From NCBI GenBank assembly GCA_036346275.1, contig CM070720.1, positions 8,037,278 to 8,101,277 of the forward strand: a DNA stretch of 64,000 nt, given 5' to 3'. Shown one piece after another: positions 1 to 11,611 of this stretch. Numbering within the stretch: position 1 is the stretch's first letter; every line of letters starts with the position of its first letter. The position numbers and the translations under genes are program-made. Origin of the DNA: Otatea glauca. Lineage: Eukaryota > Streptophyta > Magnoliopsida > Poales > Poaceae. A model generated the notes under the pieces. The model had not been told where the DNA came from. It did not search any database and worked only from the letters and a program-made list of their open reading frames with translations.

Positions 1-1030
1 TGTGCTAAATGATGGATTATTATATCGTGCTAACAAGCTATGCATTCCAGCTAGTTTTGTTCGCCTTTTGTTTTTCCAGGAAGTGCATGCAGGTGGTTTG
101 ATGGGACACTTTGGAGTGATGAAGACAAGATGTACTTGCTGCCCATTTCTTTTAGCCTAAGATGAGGCATGATGTCGAGCCCTATGTGTCACGGTGCACC
201 ACTTGCAATAAAGCTAAGTCCCGTTTGAATCCACATGGTCTTTATATGCCTCTTCCTGTCCCTAGCATTCCTTCGGAGGATATTTCAATGGATTTTGTGT
301 TAGGATTGCCTAGAAATAAGAGGGGAAGGGATAATATATTTGTGGTGGTTGATCGTTTCTCTAAAATGGCGCATTTTATACCTTGTCATAAGAACGACGA
401 TGCTACAAACGTTGCTGATTTGTTTTTCAGGGAGATCGTTCGTTTACATGATGTGCCCAATACAATCGTTTCAGACCATGATGCAAAGTTCTTGAGTCAT
501 TTTTGGAGAAGCCTATGAAATAAATTGGGGACAAAATTTCTTTTCTCCACTAGTTGTCACCCTCAAACCGACAGATAGATGGAGGTCGTCAACCGCACAT
601 TGTCTACTATGCTACGGGCGATTCTCAAGACAAATCTGAAGATGTGGGAAGAGTGCTTACCTCATATTGAATTTGCTTATAACAGGTCCATACACTCCAC
701 AACCAAGGTAAGTCTGTTTCAGATCGTATATGGGTTTAATTCACGTGCTCCTGTTGATTTGTTACCTTACCTCCTTCTGAAACATTAAATTTTCATGCTA
801 AAAGCCGTATTGAATTGAGTTTGAAAATGCATGAATTAGTTAAAGAAAATATTGAACAGATGAATGCAAAATATAAAGCATATGATAGCCAGGGTAGAAA
901 ACAATTAACCTTTCAACCTGGTGATCTTGTTTGGTTGCATCTACACAAAGATAGGTTTCCTGAATTGATAAAGTCTAAACTAATGCCTCGAGCTGATAGT
1001 CCTTTTAAAGTACTTGCAAAGATTAATGAT
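1..1030 (+). pseudogene. Ty3/gypsy integrase region, 5' part, broken (left-edge element)
   Basis: Three open stretches (162-518, 579-788, 815-1030) in different frames give the second half of a gypsy pol protein. They include a zinc-binding HHCC end (CTTCNKAKSRLNPHG), the integrase core with DFVLGLPR, VDRFSKMAHFIPCHK and VSDHDAKF, and the C-terminal domain. Bases 1-161 continue the same homology upstream with a break near 160. The fragment matches the integrase of the element at 37-44 kb in order and wording, so both belong to one broad family. Integrase would join element cDNA into the chromosome. This copy is broken by frameshifts near 160, 520-580 and 790-815. It stops at KIND because another element inserted at 1031, and the frame resumes at 10593. 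The catalytic core is not intact. Confidence 0.9.
1026..1030. other. Target-site duplication atgat (left; partner at 10593-10597)
   Basis: atgat lies directly outside both LTRs. Removing the element and one copy joins 1030 to 10598 and restores one open frame (K-I-N-D-N-A-Y-K) across the old gypsy integrase. The same residues are seen in the related element near 43660. Confidence 0.92.
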
Positions 1031-2720
1031 TGAAAGATCGAAATGGCGATCGGGGGGGTGAATGATCCCAAATAAAATTTCCTCCACTCAAAGTACTCCA
1101 AACACTCTTGCAATAAAAATCTAAAGCACCCAAATATTTTCGTTCAAACTAGTGCTTCTCATATTCGCATACCCTCCAAAACATAGAACAATTTAGACAA
1201 CTATGTGTACCCCTAGCTTGCATGGATAAGAACCATGAATCATATGAGAGGTTTTTTTAGTCACAATCCTGGTTGCCAAGTGTCCAAACAAAATAGGAAT
1301 CAATTCAAAAGACTTCTTTTCTAAAAGAGATAAAGCTAAAATACCAAAGTCTCTTTTCAGAAAAGTTAAAGCAGATTTTCAGAAATTGTCCTCAGTTGGA
1401 ACAGGTGGTTGGTGAGTTTTTGTTGCTCTAACATTTTTGAAAAAAACATTTCCCTGTGAGAAGTAGTGTTCTAAAACATGCCACCAAAAATCACCTCAGA
1501 AAGCTTTGTAAAATAAGAATTAAAAATCAAGCAATACAGAAGGTCAGGAAATTCGACCAGAAAGTTTGAGGCTCGGTTTTCATTTCATAGCTCTCAAACG
1601 GTGCAACCAGTGGACTCAAGAAATTTTATAAAGATGTATATATGAGTCCTCCACCTTCTGCAAAAAGAATAAATTAAAAATAATTTTTATATATTTTGAT
1701 AAAAATCAAATACTGACTGCTGCGTGAAGAACAAGTTCTGGACAGATTTGCAAATTGATAAAAAAACTTGATCTCTAGTCTATCCAAGGGTGTAAGAAAG
1801 ATGTAAAACCAAATAAACACCCTTAATACATCCTAGAAGAACAGCATTTAGAAGGAGGGGAGGCAAATCCAAATTGCATAAATGTAAATTGCAAGAATGT
1901 AAGTGCTGAATTTAATTGCGGAATTTAAGTGCATAATGTAAATTGCGGAATTTAAATGCGTAATGTAAATGCACAAAGAAAAGAAATGATTTGAGGAAAC
2001 ATTTCATTTCTGGAAGGAGAGGTTACAAAGCCTCACATTCATGTGGGCAACGCTCAAAGGAGAATCAAAAACCTCAAAACCTTGAAGGGGAGGAGGCTAC
2101 CCCTCCACCCCTATTTATACTACTCTTGGGCCACCTACCACCCTTGGATGAGTCCCTCAACCCTATAGCACTCATCTAAGGGCTAGGATTAACACATACA
2201 CACAGCCATGCAAGGGCTAACCCAAAACCCATATACATACCGGGTTTTTTGCACGGTTTTCAAAGTATACTACCTAGACCCGCTAACCTATCAACTAGAC
2301 CTCAATCCGACGGCCCTCATTGATCCACGCGGCATCTAGCTAGCATCATCTCCTTCCTTGTCTTCTTGACTTGCCCGGACTCCGTCTCCGATCATCTTCC
2401 GGCGATCTCCCAACCGTCTGGACCTCCGACGCTCCTCGCCTAGTCCCGGTCATCCTCCGCCTCACCATGACCTAGCACCGACGCCCTGCAACCATCAAAG
2501 ACAAGGAAACACATCACATAGCAATGCCCACAATGATATGCAATAAACCATCCAACTCATCACTACCGCGCCCATACGGCCAGATCGCCACTCTGGCGAG
2601 ACAACTCAAATTGCTTCAATTTGAAAATCAATCCAAATCAAACTCAAACTTGAGCACACCTTGCTCAAATAAAGTCAAATACTCATCACAAACATGGATG
2701 GACCTCCACGTGGTCCTTCA
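1031..2720 (-). repeat. 3' LTR of the copia element (left copy)
   Basis: Direct repeat of 8907-10592, starting tgaaagatcgaaatggcgat and ending tggtccttca, 1690 bp. Small differences from the right copy are scattered over its length. The minus strand contains a TATA-like agtataaatagggg at about 2105-2118, matching the promoter position in the other LTR. Open frames inside it are not genes. Confidence 0.92.
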
Positions 2721-2735
2721 ATCTTCCCCTTGATG
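2721..2735 (-). other. Polypurine tract of the copia element
   Basis: The minus strand reads catcaaggggaagat directly before the 3' LTR, the expected place for the plus-strand primer of reverse transcription. Confidence 0.75.
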
Positions 2736-4515
2736 AGTATATTGACAAACCACACAAAAGGCATAAATTTGAGTTTGAATGAGAGAAGAAGAAAGCAATT
2801 TGATTGCAAAGCCAAAGTTGGTCCAGAGAGAAAGATATAAAATCATGACCAAGTTGGCAGAAAGAATTTAGAGCAAGACCATGAAAAGAGCAAGTTTTCC
2901 ACAAAAGCTCTAAAAACCAATCGTAAGTGCCAAATGTGATTATGATCCATAAAAAATAGCAAAGATTTACAAAGATCATAAGAACCAAATTTTTTTTAAT
3001 GATGACTTTTCTACATTTTCTCCCACTTTTGGCAATATAGGCATCAAAATGGAATTTTCTCCCTCTTTTTATGTATGCATGAAATGCAACCTAAGGGAGC
3101 TTTGAAGATTATCCAATTGATCACAATGACAAGATATGACACCAAGCTAGTCAGTTTTTAGATTAGACTAGTCTAAGACATGTCCAAGTGCAAATACGAG
3201 CTTAGTTTTGAATATTTCATTTTTAGCAAGATTTGACAAGTGCAACACTTAGCTTTAGTTTCAAAAATAGAAGAATAGCCACTCTAAGGATCAAAAGGGA
3301 AACCTAGAGTTCAACCTACTCAACACTTTGGGGAATCTAGAAGAGCATACAAGGTCCTTCGGGCTCATTTATCACTTAATGCAAATTTTTATTTATCATC
3401 ATACAAGACATAGCGGGGTGCAAATGTTTGACATTATTTGCATTCTTTACCCACATATATCTTTGTTTTTAATTTATTTGTATTTTCTTTTGACAACCAA
3501 TTGACTCAAGCCTTATGCGACCATCTCAAGATGAATTCTTAAGAGGATGGTCTATGTCAAACACGATGTATTCCAAGTTCATCCCAAGTGCAATGGGAAG
3601 CGGTCTTGTGAATGCAAGGTGTTGAGTCGTATGTGCACAAGAAGAGTCAATTTTGTACCAATTGAAGGACTCTAGCATGGATCAAACTAGTTTCACCCAA
3701 GTTCCTATAGGGACTCTAGAGAACTCCAAAATTTCTCAAATTATGGCACAAACCTCTAGAGAAGAAACCTAGCAAGTAAAAGCAACAAGTTTCATCAAGT
3801 TTTTCATTTAAGGCTTATTTCATTTTTTTAGCTTAGCAAGTTAAATGAACTTGGACATATCTAAGCTAGTGATTTCCTCCATATGATTTAGCATGGTGTA
3901 TAGCATGAAGAAGAAATCAATTGCATAATAGACAAAACTCATTAAACAGGAAATGCAGTCTATATGCAATGCACGAACAGATTCCCAAACTCCCCCTCAA
4001 CAAATGAATCAATTTTAAGCTCAAATCTGGTTAAAGTTGAGTTATTATCAAGATTAGGCATAAAGAAAACACGAATGAACTCAATAATAACCAAAAAAAC
4101 AGAATGAGGAGAAGAAGTCGAGAAACTGCAAAACTGGATGGCTATTGAGCATAGATAAGATAGAAGAGACTCACTACGGCTTAGACTCGCTCTTATCTTC
4201 CCCAGAGACTGACATAGGGAAGCCGACTCTAGATCCCAACTAAGGAGTGCACACAGACCCTGTCTACCCAGGAGGCCCAATACCTGCTAGACTTATAAGA
4301 CTGTGAGGGAACTCAACCTAAAGAGAAGAGAGAACAGCTAATCACGCATGATAGCAACCTAAAGCACAAGATAAGAGGTCCATGCAAGGCATGCCAGAAG
4401 TCTAAGTGAGTGAACTGAACTCAAGAAAACAAGCCTAAAGTCACCCAGAAGAAGCACAAAGAAAAGAAAAGCTGGAAGAAAACATATAATACATAATATA
4501 CAAACCAGCTCCCCC
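2736..4515 (-). other. Non-coding 3' part of the copia element
   Basis: 1.8 kb between the end of pol and the polypurine tract. It is AT-rich and has no frame I can link to a protein family; the 106-residue minus frame at 3960-4280 is unrecognised. In SIRE-like elements this interval may once have held an extra frame, but nothing here supports one. Confidence 0.5.
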
Positions 4516-5215
4516 TCACAAAAGGCCGTAAGGGCTCACGACTCCAAGCTCACTCCTCAAGGCAACAAATCTAGAGCTATCCAAAGGCTTGGTGAAGATA
4601 TCGGCTAACTGAAGGTCACTCTCAACGAACTGAATCGCAATATCTCCCTTCTCCATATGGTCTCTAAGGAAGTGATATCTAATATCAATGTGTTTGGTCC
4701 GGGAATGCTGCACTGGGTTTTTAGCAATGCAAATAGCAGAAGTGTTGTCACAGAAAAGTGGCACACTCTGTATATCTAACCCAAAGTCCCGCAAGGTCGA
4801 TCTCATCCAGAGAACACAGCTCTGACAGAATCGGCTGCAACAACATACTCGGCCTCGGCAGATGGATCAGCAACTCGGATGCTTCCTAGATGACCAAGAA
4901 ACAAGAGAAGTGCTAATGAATTGGCAAGTGCCAGAAGTGCTCTTCCTATCTATCCTACAGCCAGCAAAGTCGGCATCGGAAAAGGCTCTAAGAGATAGAC
5001 AAGAAGAAGAAAAGTACCAAATACCATAATCAGTGGTAGCACGAAGGTACCTGAAGATGCGCTTGACCGCCTGGCGGTGAGAGGCGCGAGGAGAAGCCTG
5101 AAATCGGGCGCATAGACACACAGCGAAATGTATGTCCGGCCTCGAAGCAGTGAGATATAGGAGAGAGCCAATCATGCTCCGGAACTCCTTCTGATCAGCA
5201 GGCTCACCATCCAAA
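4516..5215 (-). pseudogene. Copia RT-tail/RNase H, broken
   Basis: Minus-strand frames 5215-4867 and 4806-4516 together give the C-terminal end of copia pol. They contain FRSMIGSLLYLTASRPDI and FSDADFAGCRIDRKSTSG (first RNase H acidic patch), then CDNTSAICIAKNPVQHSRTKHIDIRYHF and LADIFTKPL, which ends copia pols. A frameshift lies between about 4806 and 4867. Everything between integrase SDNGTEFKN and this segment, including the reverse transcriptase YVDD, is missing, so the gene is non-functional. Confidence 0.88.
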
Positions 5216-6313
5216 GTAGGAATTCTTGAACTCCGTGCCATTATCACTGCGTATAGCTCGTAATGCACTTGGGAGCTCAATAGATAACCTACTGACTAAA
5301 CCCCTGAAGTGAGAAAAAGTCTCATCCTTCGAGGCCATGAAAAACACCCAAGAATATCTAGAAAAATCATCAACGATGACAAGAACATACCACTTCCCTC
5401 CTGCTGTCTGCACTCTAGCTGGACCAACAGTGTCCATATGTAAAAGCTGTCCTGGTGCATCAGTCATCACTACGGTGACAGGAGGATGAGAACCAGTAAC
5501 CATCTTGCCATGTCGGCAAGGAGAGCAAACTAAGTCTTTAACCATCTTGAGTTTGGGCAAACCCCGAATGAGATCGTGACTGCTAACTCGGGTCAAATGA
5601 TCAAAACCAATGTGACCAAGTCTCCTATGCCAGAAGGAGAGATCACGGGACTCAGAAGCAATCAAACATCGAAGAGAGTCTCCAGAAGAAGCAGAAAATC
5701 AGCACGAAAGACTCTCCCAAATCTAGAAACCCCGCAAACTAACCCTCCTGATGAATCAAGAATTCTACAGGCATTACTCTTAAAGCTTACCTCAAAAGAG
5801 TCATCGATAAGCTGAGAAACAGAGAGCAGATTGTATTGCAGCTTACTTACTAAGGCAACATCTTTAAGAATGAAATTTTGGTTAATGCAGATGGTACCTT
5901 TAGCAATGACTCTACCTGAAGATGCATCCCCAAAAGTGATTAACTCATCACCCGGGGCTCGGACTAGGGAAGAGAACCAACGAGAATCTCCGGTCATATG
6001 ACGAGAACAACCGGAGTCGACAATCAAAACTTCTCCCTTCCCCATCCGACGAACCTGTTCAAGACACAAGAGAGAAAGATGACTCAGTACTGGGATAGAG
6101 TGAAGACTTAGGAACCCAATACTGAACCATACGACACCTCAGAGTACCAGTCACAGAAGAAGACTGGACTCGAGTGTCTCTCTGACGTTTAACTCTAACA
6201 AGATCAGTAGCAACTGTAGTAGATGATCTAGGAGCTGAAACTGGGTTGGCCTGCAGTGGTGCAAAAGCTAGACCATCCCAGTGAGGCTTCCTAAATCTCC
6301 TACCAGAAAACAC
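5204..6313 (-). pseudogene. Copia protease and integrase N-terminal half, broken
   Basis: The frame at 6069-5662 holds the aspartic protease core with the catalytic triad as DSG (IVDSGCSRHMTGDSRWFSS). The frame at 5665-5204 holds the pre-integrase zinc region (FWHRRLGHIGFDHL, CSPCRHGKM) and the integrase core start. The first catalytic Asp lies in LLHMDTVGP and the second in IRSDNGTEFKN. The frames overlap by a few bases, so a frameshift separates them. The protein ends immediately after SDNGTEFKN because a deletion joins this point to the RNase H region, so the catalytic Glu and the integrase C terminus are absent. A further frame at 6313-6059 is low-similarity linker. Confidence 0.85.
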
Positions 6314-6469
6314 CTCACGCCGCTGATATCTACCTCGATGGGAAAAACGAGGAATATCAAAAGGCGGCGGAAAGACCGACTACTGAACACTCCAAGACTA
6401 AAACTCGAAGAACCAAAGATGAAAACCGAGTCCGGGCGCTGCCCAAAAACAATGACTCTCTAACCTATC

Positions 6470-7590
6470 TAGAAGCAGTGTGTACCTTAGGAGCACTCAA
6501 AGTCTGGGGATGACCCTGAATACCCCTAAGAGCAGCAACACACTCACGCCGAGTGATCTTGGCGTGCCTGAAGCAGAAATCTACTAGGTGACCATCCTTC
6601 TTACAAAAGGTGCATATGTACTACGCCTTGCTAGAGGCAGAAGCAATAGGAGTAACACCCTTCTGGTCAGAAGTCCTATGGACAACCCCAGCAGACCTAA
6701 ACACGATGGTACTCACTCTGGGAGCTACCACAATCTCACCACTCTTGGAGCCGCGCACAATGGTGGGAGGATGTGCCCGAGCGTGCTTCAAGGGATCAAA
6801 TCCTAGACCATGATTGAATCTACTAATCTTGGATTGGTCTAGAATAAGATTGAGCTTCTTCTTGCCTCCAACAAACTTCTCTAGAGTGCTCATAAGATAC
6901 TGCCAATATCGAAAGAAAGAAGCACAAGAAGAACAGGGGGAAGGAGAGGAAGAAGAAGAACCAGAAGGAGAAGATCTCTCAGCACGTGCTTTTTGTTCCC
7001 TCAACACGGCTGCCTCAATCTTGAGGGCCTCACAAGAAACGCAAGGAGCATCTCTAATCCTAAGGGTTTCGTCTTCTAACTTCTTCCTAAGCTCGACATG
7101 GATTTGATCCACATCATCCTTAACCCCAGCACACAGCAGGCAACCAGATTTTGACTTAACTAATAAGTCCTTAGCAAGTTCATCACACTTGACATTCAAA
7201 GCATCATTGTCAAGTTTTAGTTGCCTACAGCCCTCACATGAGCTGACTGGGTCCTTAGAAGCATGCAATTCAAGTTTATCATTTCTAGCAGAAAGCTTCT
7301 TAAGGTGTGAACTCATGGCATCAATTTCAGCAAGCAATTTAGGGCAATTAGAGCATGATGGAGTGGAGTGAGCATGAAGAAAACTAGCCTCAACAGGAAT
7401 AGCATCAACAGAACTAGTGCTATCATTCTTCAACCTAAGACCATCAAGTTCAGCAAACACACTATCATGTATGGTCCTTAGGTTCTCCAACTCCACAAGA
7501 ACAGCATCACAGAGAACACAGTCATCAGTGACTCGGGAGGGAGAAGATCTAAGTGAAGCTAACTCCCGAGTCAAGGTACCTACTTCCTTC
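6470..7590 (-). pseudogene. Copia gag C-terminal extension, coiled coil and second zinc knuckle
   Basis: An open frame at 7590-6621 continues gag in a shifted frame. It is rich in heptad-like Leu/Glu/Lys repeats with CxxC pairs (CVLCDAV, CSNCPKLLAE, CEGCRQLKLD, CLLCAGVKDD). A long coiled-coil tail of this kind is typical of SIRE-like gag and suggests self-assembly. Past a stop near 6620, the same strand carries a second CCHC knuckle (C-TFC-KKDGH-LVDF-C) at about 6565-6610. The frame is lost after about 6470. Confidence 0.75.
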
Positions 7591-7591
7591 T

Positions 7592-8851
7592 CTAACTCGA
7601 ACCCCTCGACCCAGCCTTAGCATGAAACTTGCCTAATTTACATAAGGCAGCATTTAACTCGTCGTAGGTGGGTACCTCATCCGTGTCGCTGTACAGCTTG
7701 GAGTCGCTGATGCCGTTGGCGTCGGCCATGAAGCACATGCCGGAAAAGTCGTCGCCGCCTTTCTTCTCTTGCAGATCATCCTCGCCCTCGTCGCTCCATG
7801 TCTCTGTGTTAGAGATGTTGATGTCATCAAGCGCAGCGAGGACGCGGTGGAAGAGCTTCTTGTTCTTGGAGAAGTTGCGGTACTTCTTCTCGTGCGTCGG
7901 TTCACGAACTGGAGGCTTCTTGTTGTGGTTCTTATCGGTGTAGTCGTTCTTGCCCGAACCGCCAACATCGTTCTTACCCTTCTCCAGCTTGGGACAGTAT
8001 GTCCGAATGTGGTTGGGGCCACCACACTCGAAGCAGGTGATCATGCCACCTCTCTTCCTCTCTCTCACTCTCTTGTATGCATATGAAAATTTGCGAGCAA
8101 GAAGAGCAAGCTCATTTTCTGGAAATTTTTCCAGTTGGTCATCGCTTAGTTCGCAAAGGGCGGAGAGAGAGAAACCAACAGAAGAATCAGAAAGAGAGGA
8201 TCCAATGGGATCGGTGACCAAAGCCATCGACTGAGACTTCGTCTTCCGCGAGACGACGTCGATCTCATGAGTCTTGAGGCGGGAATAAAGCCCGTCAAGA
8301 GTCAAGGTCGACAGGTCAGTGGTGTCCTTGATAGTGGTCACCTTCATCTCCCAAACGTGCAAATCGAGTGCGGTCAAGAAATATCGAGCATTATCCGAGT
8401 CAGGGTATATACAACCAACTGCTCGAAGATCGCTCAAGATCTTGGTAAAACGACTGAAGCACTCATCAAGACTCTCACCAGCGTGTTGTTCAAACTTGTT
8501 GAACTCACGCTTGAACTGCTCCTGCCTCACGATCTTGATTTGAGTAATGCCCTCATGGTAAGCATCGAGGGTCACCCAAATATCGTGAGCGGAACGAAGG
8601 TGAGAAATCCTATCATACTCACTGCAGCTAAGACCCTGTATGAGGATGTTCCTTGCCTTAGTGTTCGCCTCAATGTCAGCCATATTTTCGGTCGTGACGT
8701 TTTCATCAGCAGGAACCTCATACGGGAGTTTCACCTTGTGCCATATGAGGAAGCCCTGGGCAGTGATGTATGACTCCATCCGCGATTTCCAAAACGAAAA
8801 ATCAACTCCAGCAAAAATGGGAGGCTTGGTGGAATACTTGTCCATCGCCAT
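7592..8851 (-). CDS. Copia gag (capsid/nucleocapsid), N-terminal part
   Basis: A 419-residue open frame starts MAMDKYSTKPPIF, a copia-type gag start. It runs through the helical gag core (residues about 60-200, with the FSRF and LSDLRAVG patterns) to a CCHC zinc knuckle CFECGGPNHIRTYCP near residue 275, which would bind element RNA. It ends early at 7592. The related sequence continues in the next frame from about 7590, so one base was probably gained or lost in the GGGG run there. It begins about 55 bp inside the 5' LTR/primer site, as expected for the first gene. This is the longest intact frame of the element. Confidence 0.85.
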   Translation of the reverse strand: MAMDKYSTKPPIFAGVDFSFWKSRMESYITAQGFLIWHKVKLPYEVPADENVTTENMADIEANTKARNILIQGLSCSEYDRISHLRSAHDIWVTLDAYHEGITQIKIVRQEQFKREFNKFEQHAGESLDECFSRFTKILSDLRAVGCIYPDSDNARYFLTALDLHVWEMKVTTIKDTTDLSTLTLDGLYSRLKTHEIDVVSRKTKSQSMALVTDPIGSSLSDSSVGFSLSALCELSDDQLEKFPENELALLARKFSYAYKRVRERKRGGMITCFECGGPNHIRTYCPKLEKGKNDVGGSGKNDYTDKNHNKKPPVREPTHEKKYRNFSKNKKLFHRVLAALDDINISNTETWSDEGEDDLQEKKGGDDFSGMCFMADANGISDSKLYSDTDEVPTYDELNAALCKLGKFHAKAGSRGSS

Positions 8852-8891
8852 GGCTCTTGAGACCGGTCAAGATCTATGGAAGAGCAAAACC

Positions 8892-8904
8892 GGCTCTGAT
8901 ACCA
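8892..8904 (-). other. Primer-binding site (tRNA-iMet type)
   Basis: The minus strand reads tggtatcagagcc two bases inside the 5' LTR. This is the standard plant copia primer site complementary to the 3' end of initiator tRNA-Met. It fixes the element's orientation. Confidence 0.93.
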
Positions 8905-8906
8905 AT

Positions 8907-10592
8907 TGAAAGATCGAAATGGCGATCAGAGGGGGGGGGGTGAATGATCCCAAATAAAATTTCCCCCACTCAAAGTACTCCAAACACTCTTGCAATAAAA
9001 ATCTAAAGCACCCAAATATTTTCGTTCAAACTGGTGCTTCTCATATTCGCACACCCTCCAAAACCCAGAACAATTTAGACAACTATGTGTACCCCTAGCT
9101 TGCATGGATAAGAACCACGAATCATATGAGTGGTTTTTTTAATCACAATCCTGGTCGTCAAGTGTCCAAACAAAAGAGGAATCAATTCAAAATACTTCTG
9201 TTCTAAAAGAGATAAAGCTAAAATACCAAAGTCACTTTTCAGAAAAGTTAAAGCAGATTTTCAGAAATTGTCCTCAGTTGGAACAGGTGGTTGGTTAGTT
9301 TCTGTTGCTCTAAAAATTTTGGGAATTTTTTTACCTGTGAGAAGTAGAGTCATAAAACACTCCACCAAAAATCACCTCAGAAAGCTTTGTAGAATAAGAA
9401 TGAAAAATCAAGAAATACAGAAGGTCAGGAACTTCGACCAGAAAGTTTGAGGCTCGGTTTTCACTTCATAGATCTGAAACGGTGCAACCAGTGGACTCAA
9501 GAAATTTTATACAGATGTATATATGAGTCATACACCGTCTCCAAAAAGAATCACTTAAAAATAGTTTTTATATATTTTTAGAAAAATCAAATACTGACTG
9601 CTTCGTGAAGAACAAGTTCTGGACAGATTTGCAAATTGATAAAAAACTTGATCTCTAGTCTATCCAAGGGTGTAAGAAAGATGTAAAACCAAATGAACAC
9701 CCTTAATACATCCTAGAAGAAGAGCATTTAGAAGGAGGGGAGGCAAATCCAAATTGCATAAATGTAAATTGCAAGAATGTAAGTGCTGAATTTAAGTGCA
9801 TAATGTAAATTGTGTAATTTAATTGCGTAATGTAAATGCACAAAGAAACGAAATGATTTGAGGAAACATTTCATTTCTGGAAGGAGAGGTTACAAAGCCT
9901 CACGTTCATGTGGGCAAAGCTCAAAGGAGCATCAAAAACCTCAAAACCTTTAAGGGGAGGAGGCTACCCCTCCACCCCTATTTATACTACTCTTGGGCCA
10001 CCTACCACCCTAGAATGAGTCCCTCAACCCTAGAGCACTCATCTAAGGGCTAGGATTAACCCACACACATAGCCATGCAAGGGCTAACCCAAAACCCACA
10101 CACATACCGGGTTTTCTTGCACGGTTTTCAAAGCATACTACCTAGACCCGCTAACCTATCAACTAGACCTCAATCCGACGGCCCTCATTGATCCACGCGG
10201 CATCTAGCTAGCATCATCTCCTTTCCTTGTCTTCTTGACTTGCCCGAACTCCGTCTCCGATCATCTTCCGGCGATCTCCCAACCGTCTGGACCTCCGACG
10301 CTCCTCGCTTAGTCCCGGTCATCCTTCGCCTCACCATGACCTAGCACCGTCGCCCTGCAACCATCAATGACAAGGAAACACATCACATAGCAATGCCCAC
10401 AATGATATGCAATAAACCATCCAACTCATCACTACCGCGCCCATACGGCCGGTACTGCCACTCCTGGCAGAGACAACTCAAATTGCTTCAATTTGAAAAT
10501 CAATCCAAATCAAACTCAAACTTGAGCACACCTTGCTCAAATAAAGTCAAATACTCATCACAAACATGGATGGACCTCCACATGGTCCTTCA
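8907..10592 (-). repeat. 5' LTR of the copia element (right copy), with promoter
   Basis: Direct repeat of 1031-2720, 1686 bp. Because the element lies on the minus strand, this copy should drive transcription. A TATA-like agtataaatagggg is readable on the minus strand at about 9975-9988. The LTR directly abuts the primer-binding site at 8892-8904 (2-nt gap). Confidence 0.92.
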
Positions 10593-11032
10593 ATGATAAT
10601 GCATATAAGCTTGAGTTGCCTGCAGATTTCGGGGTTAGTCCCACTTTTAACATTTCAGACTTTAAATCATACATGGGCGAAGAAGATGAGATTCAGTCGA
10701 GGACGACTCCAATTTTAGAGGGGGAGAATGATGAGGATATAAATCCTATGGATACAACTTTAAATCTTGGTCCAATAACATGAGCCCGAGCAAAACAACT
10801 CAATTACAAGGTGAGCTCGTTCTTAAGTGATAATACATGTTCTAATGAGAATGTGCTACTGCATAATTTTCCTTGTGATGTGTTGTTACTTAGGAGCATA
10901 GGAGAGGAGATGCTAACTCAAGAAAACCTCATACACAACTTAAACACTTACAAGCCACGTTCAACTAAAGCACAAGCCCAATTGATGCCATTTGTGCACT
11001 TCAATTCGGACTACAACTCGTCTCGGAGTTAG
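10593..11032 (+). pseudogene. Gypsy pol C-terminus, continuing the integrase at 1-1030
   Basis: After the copia insertion the older gypsy frame resumes: NDNAYKLELPADFGVSPTF, then FKSYMGEEDE and EGENDED, the usual end of gypsy integrase. A stop near 10781 follows LGPIT. Past it comes ARAKQLNYKVSSFLSD, a motif seen beyond pol in related elements. The reading runs into the LTR start at 10730, so the pol C-terminus overlaps the LTR, as in the element at 37-44 kb. Confidence 0.8.
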
Positions 11033-11611
11033 CTTGACAGCGCCGGACCAAAAAGGCCATAACTTTCTCATACGAAGTCCGTTTGGGCTGAGCCACCACT
11101 CGTTGGAAAGCTTATTTCAAGATCTATCTATTGCATATAAGCCAACCTCCAGATTCATTTGGGAAGGCCAACAAATCGACATGAAAATTTGCTACTGTTG
11201 CAGACTTCGAATCAGAACCGTTGATTGATGACTTTTTGTAACTCGCCCTTATATATACTTAGCCGTCGCTACTTTTAGGGTTAGGTTATTTGTTAAGTTT
11301 ACTCTCCACGCGTGTGAAATACTTGTTCATCGAAGTAGTGTCACATGACCAGGTTTGGTGAAAGAGATAACCTCAACTTGGATCGTTTGAATTGTTAGAT
11401 TGTTTTCTTCTCGTTCTTGCTCGTTTCTTGTGCTGCGTGCAGGAATTAACCTTCGTGGTTAGGTCATCCGGGCGTGAGCACGGTTGATAATGATATGTGC
11501 ATGGGTTTAGCAATTGCAAGGATTCAATTTCCGCTGAGTGGAAACCCTTGGGACACAAACGTCTCCGTTCCGCAAAAGTAGAACCTATCGAAAGATCAGG
11601 CCGTTGTCGCA
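10730..11611 (+). repeat. 3' LTR of the left-edge gypsy element (boundary at right approximate)
   Basis: It starts tgatgagga after the purine tract tttagagggggagaa (10715-10729), as the LTRs of the 37-44 kb element start tgatgagga. It shares with those LTRs blocks such as the gcaggaatt...cgtg segment (11438-11460) and gaaagatc near 11590. It probably ends at ttgtcgca. The partner LTR lies outside the window, so the end is uncertain. Confidence 0.6.

Larger units (their letters stand above)
1031..10592 (-). mobile_element. Ty1/copia LTR retrotransposon, SIRE/Maximus-like, complete ends but internally deleted
   Basis: Two direct LTRs (1031-2720 and 8907-10592) begin tgaaagatcg and end ccttca. 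They flank a minus-strand gag-protease-integrase-RNase H order, the copia order. The 5-bp target duplication atgat lies at 1026-1030 and 10593-10597. The tRNA-iMet primer site lies next to the right LTR and a purine tract next to the left LTR, so the element reads right to left. The long coiled gag with two zinc knuckles and the 1.69-kb LTRs suggest the SIRE/Maximus lineage, which is an inference from style. About 2 kb covering the end of integrase and most of reverse transcriptase is missing, so the copy cannot move on its own. It inserted inside the integrase region of an older gypsy element. Confidence 0.92.

Noticed and set aside
8892..8904. tRNA-Met gene fragment
   Set aside because: Only the 3'-end complement is present, in the primer-site position next to an LTR; no tRNA fold. 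The same holds at 31414, 47957 and 49260.
7654..8909. Plus-strand frames opposite copia gag (for example 8267-8773)
   Set aside because: Shadows of the minus-strand gag, which has the family features.
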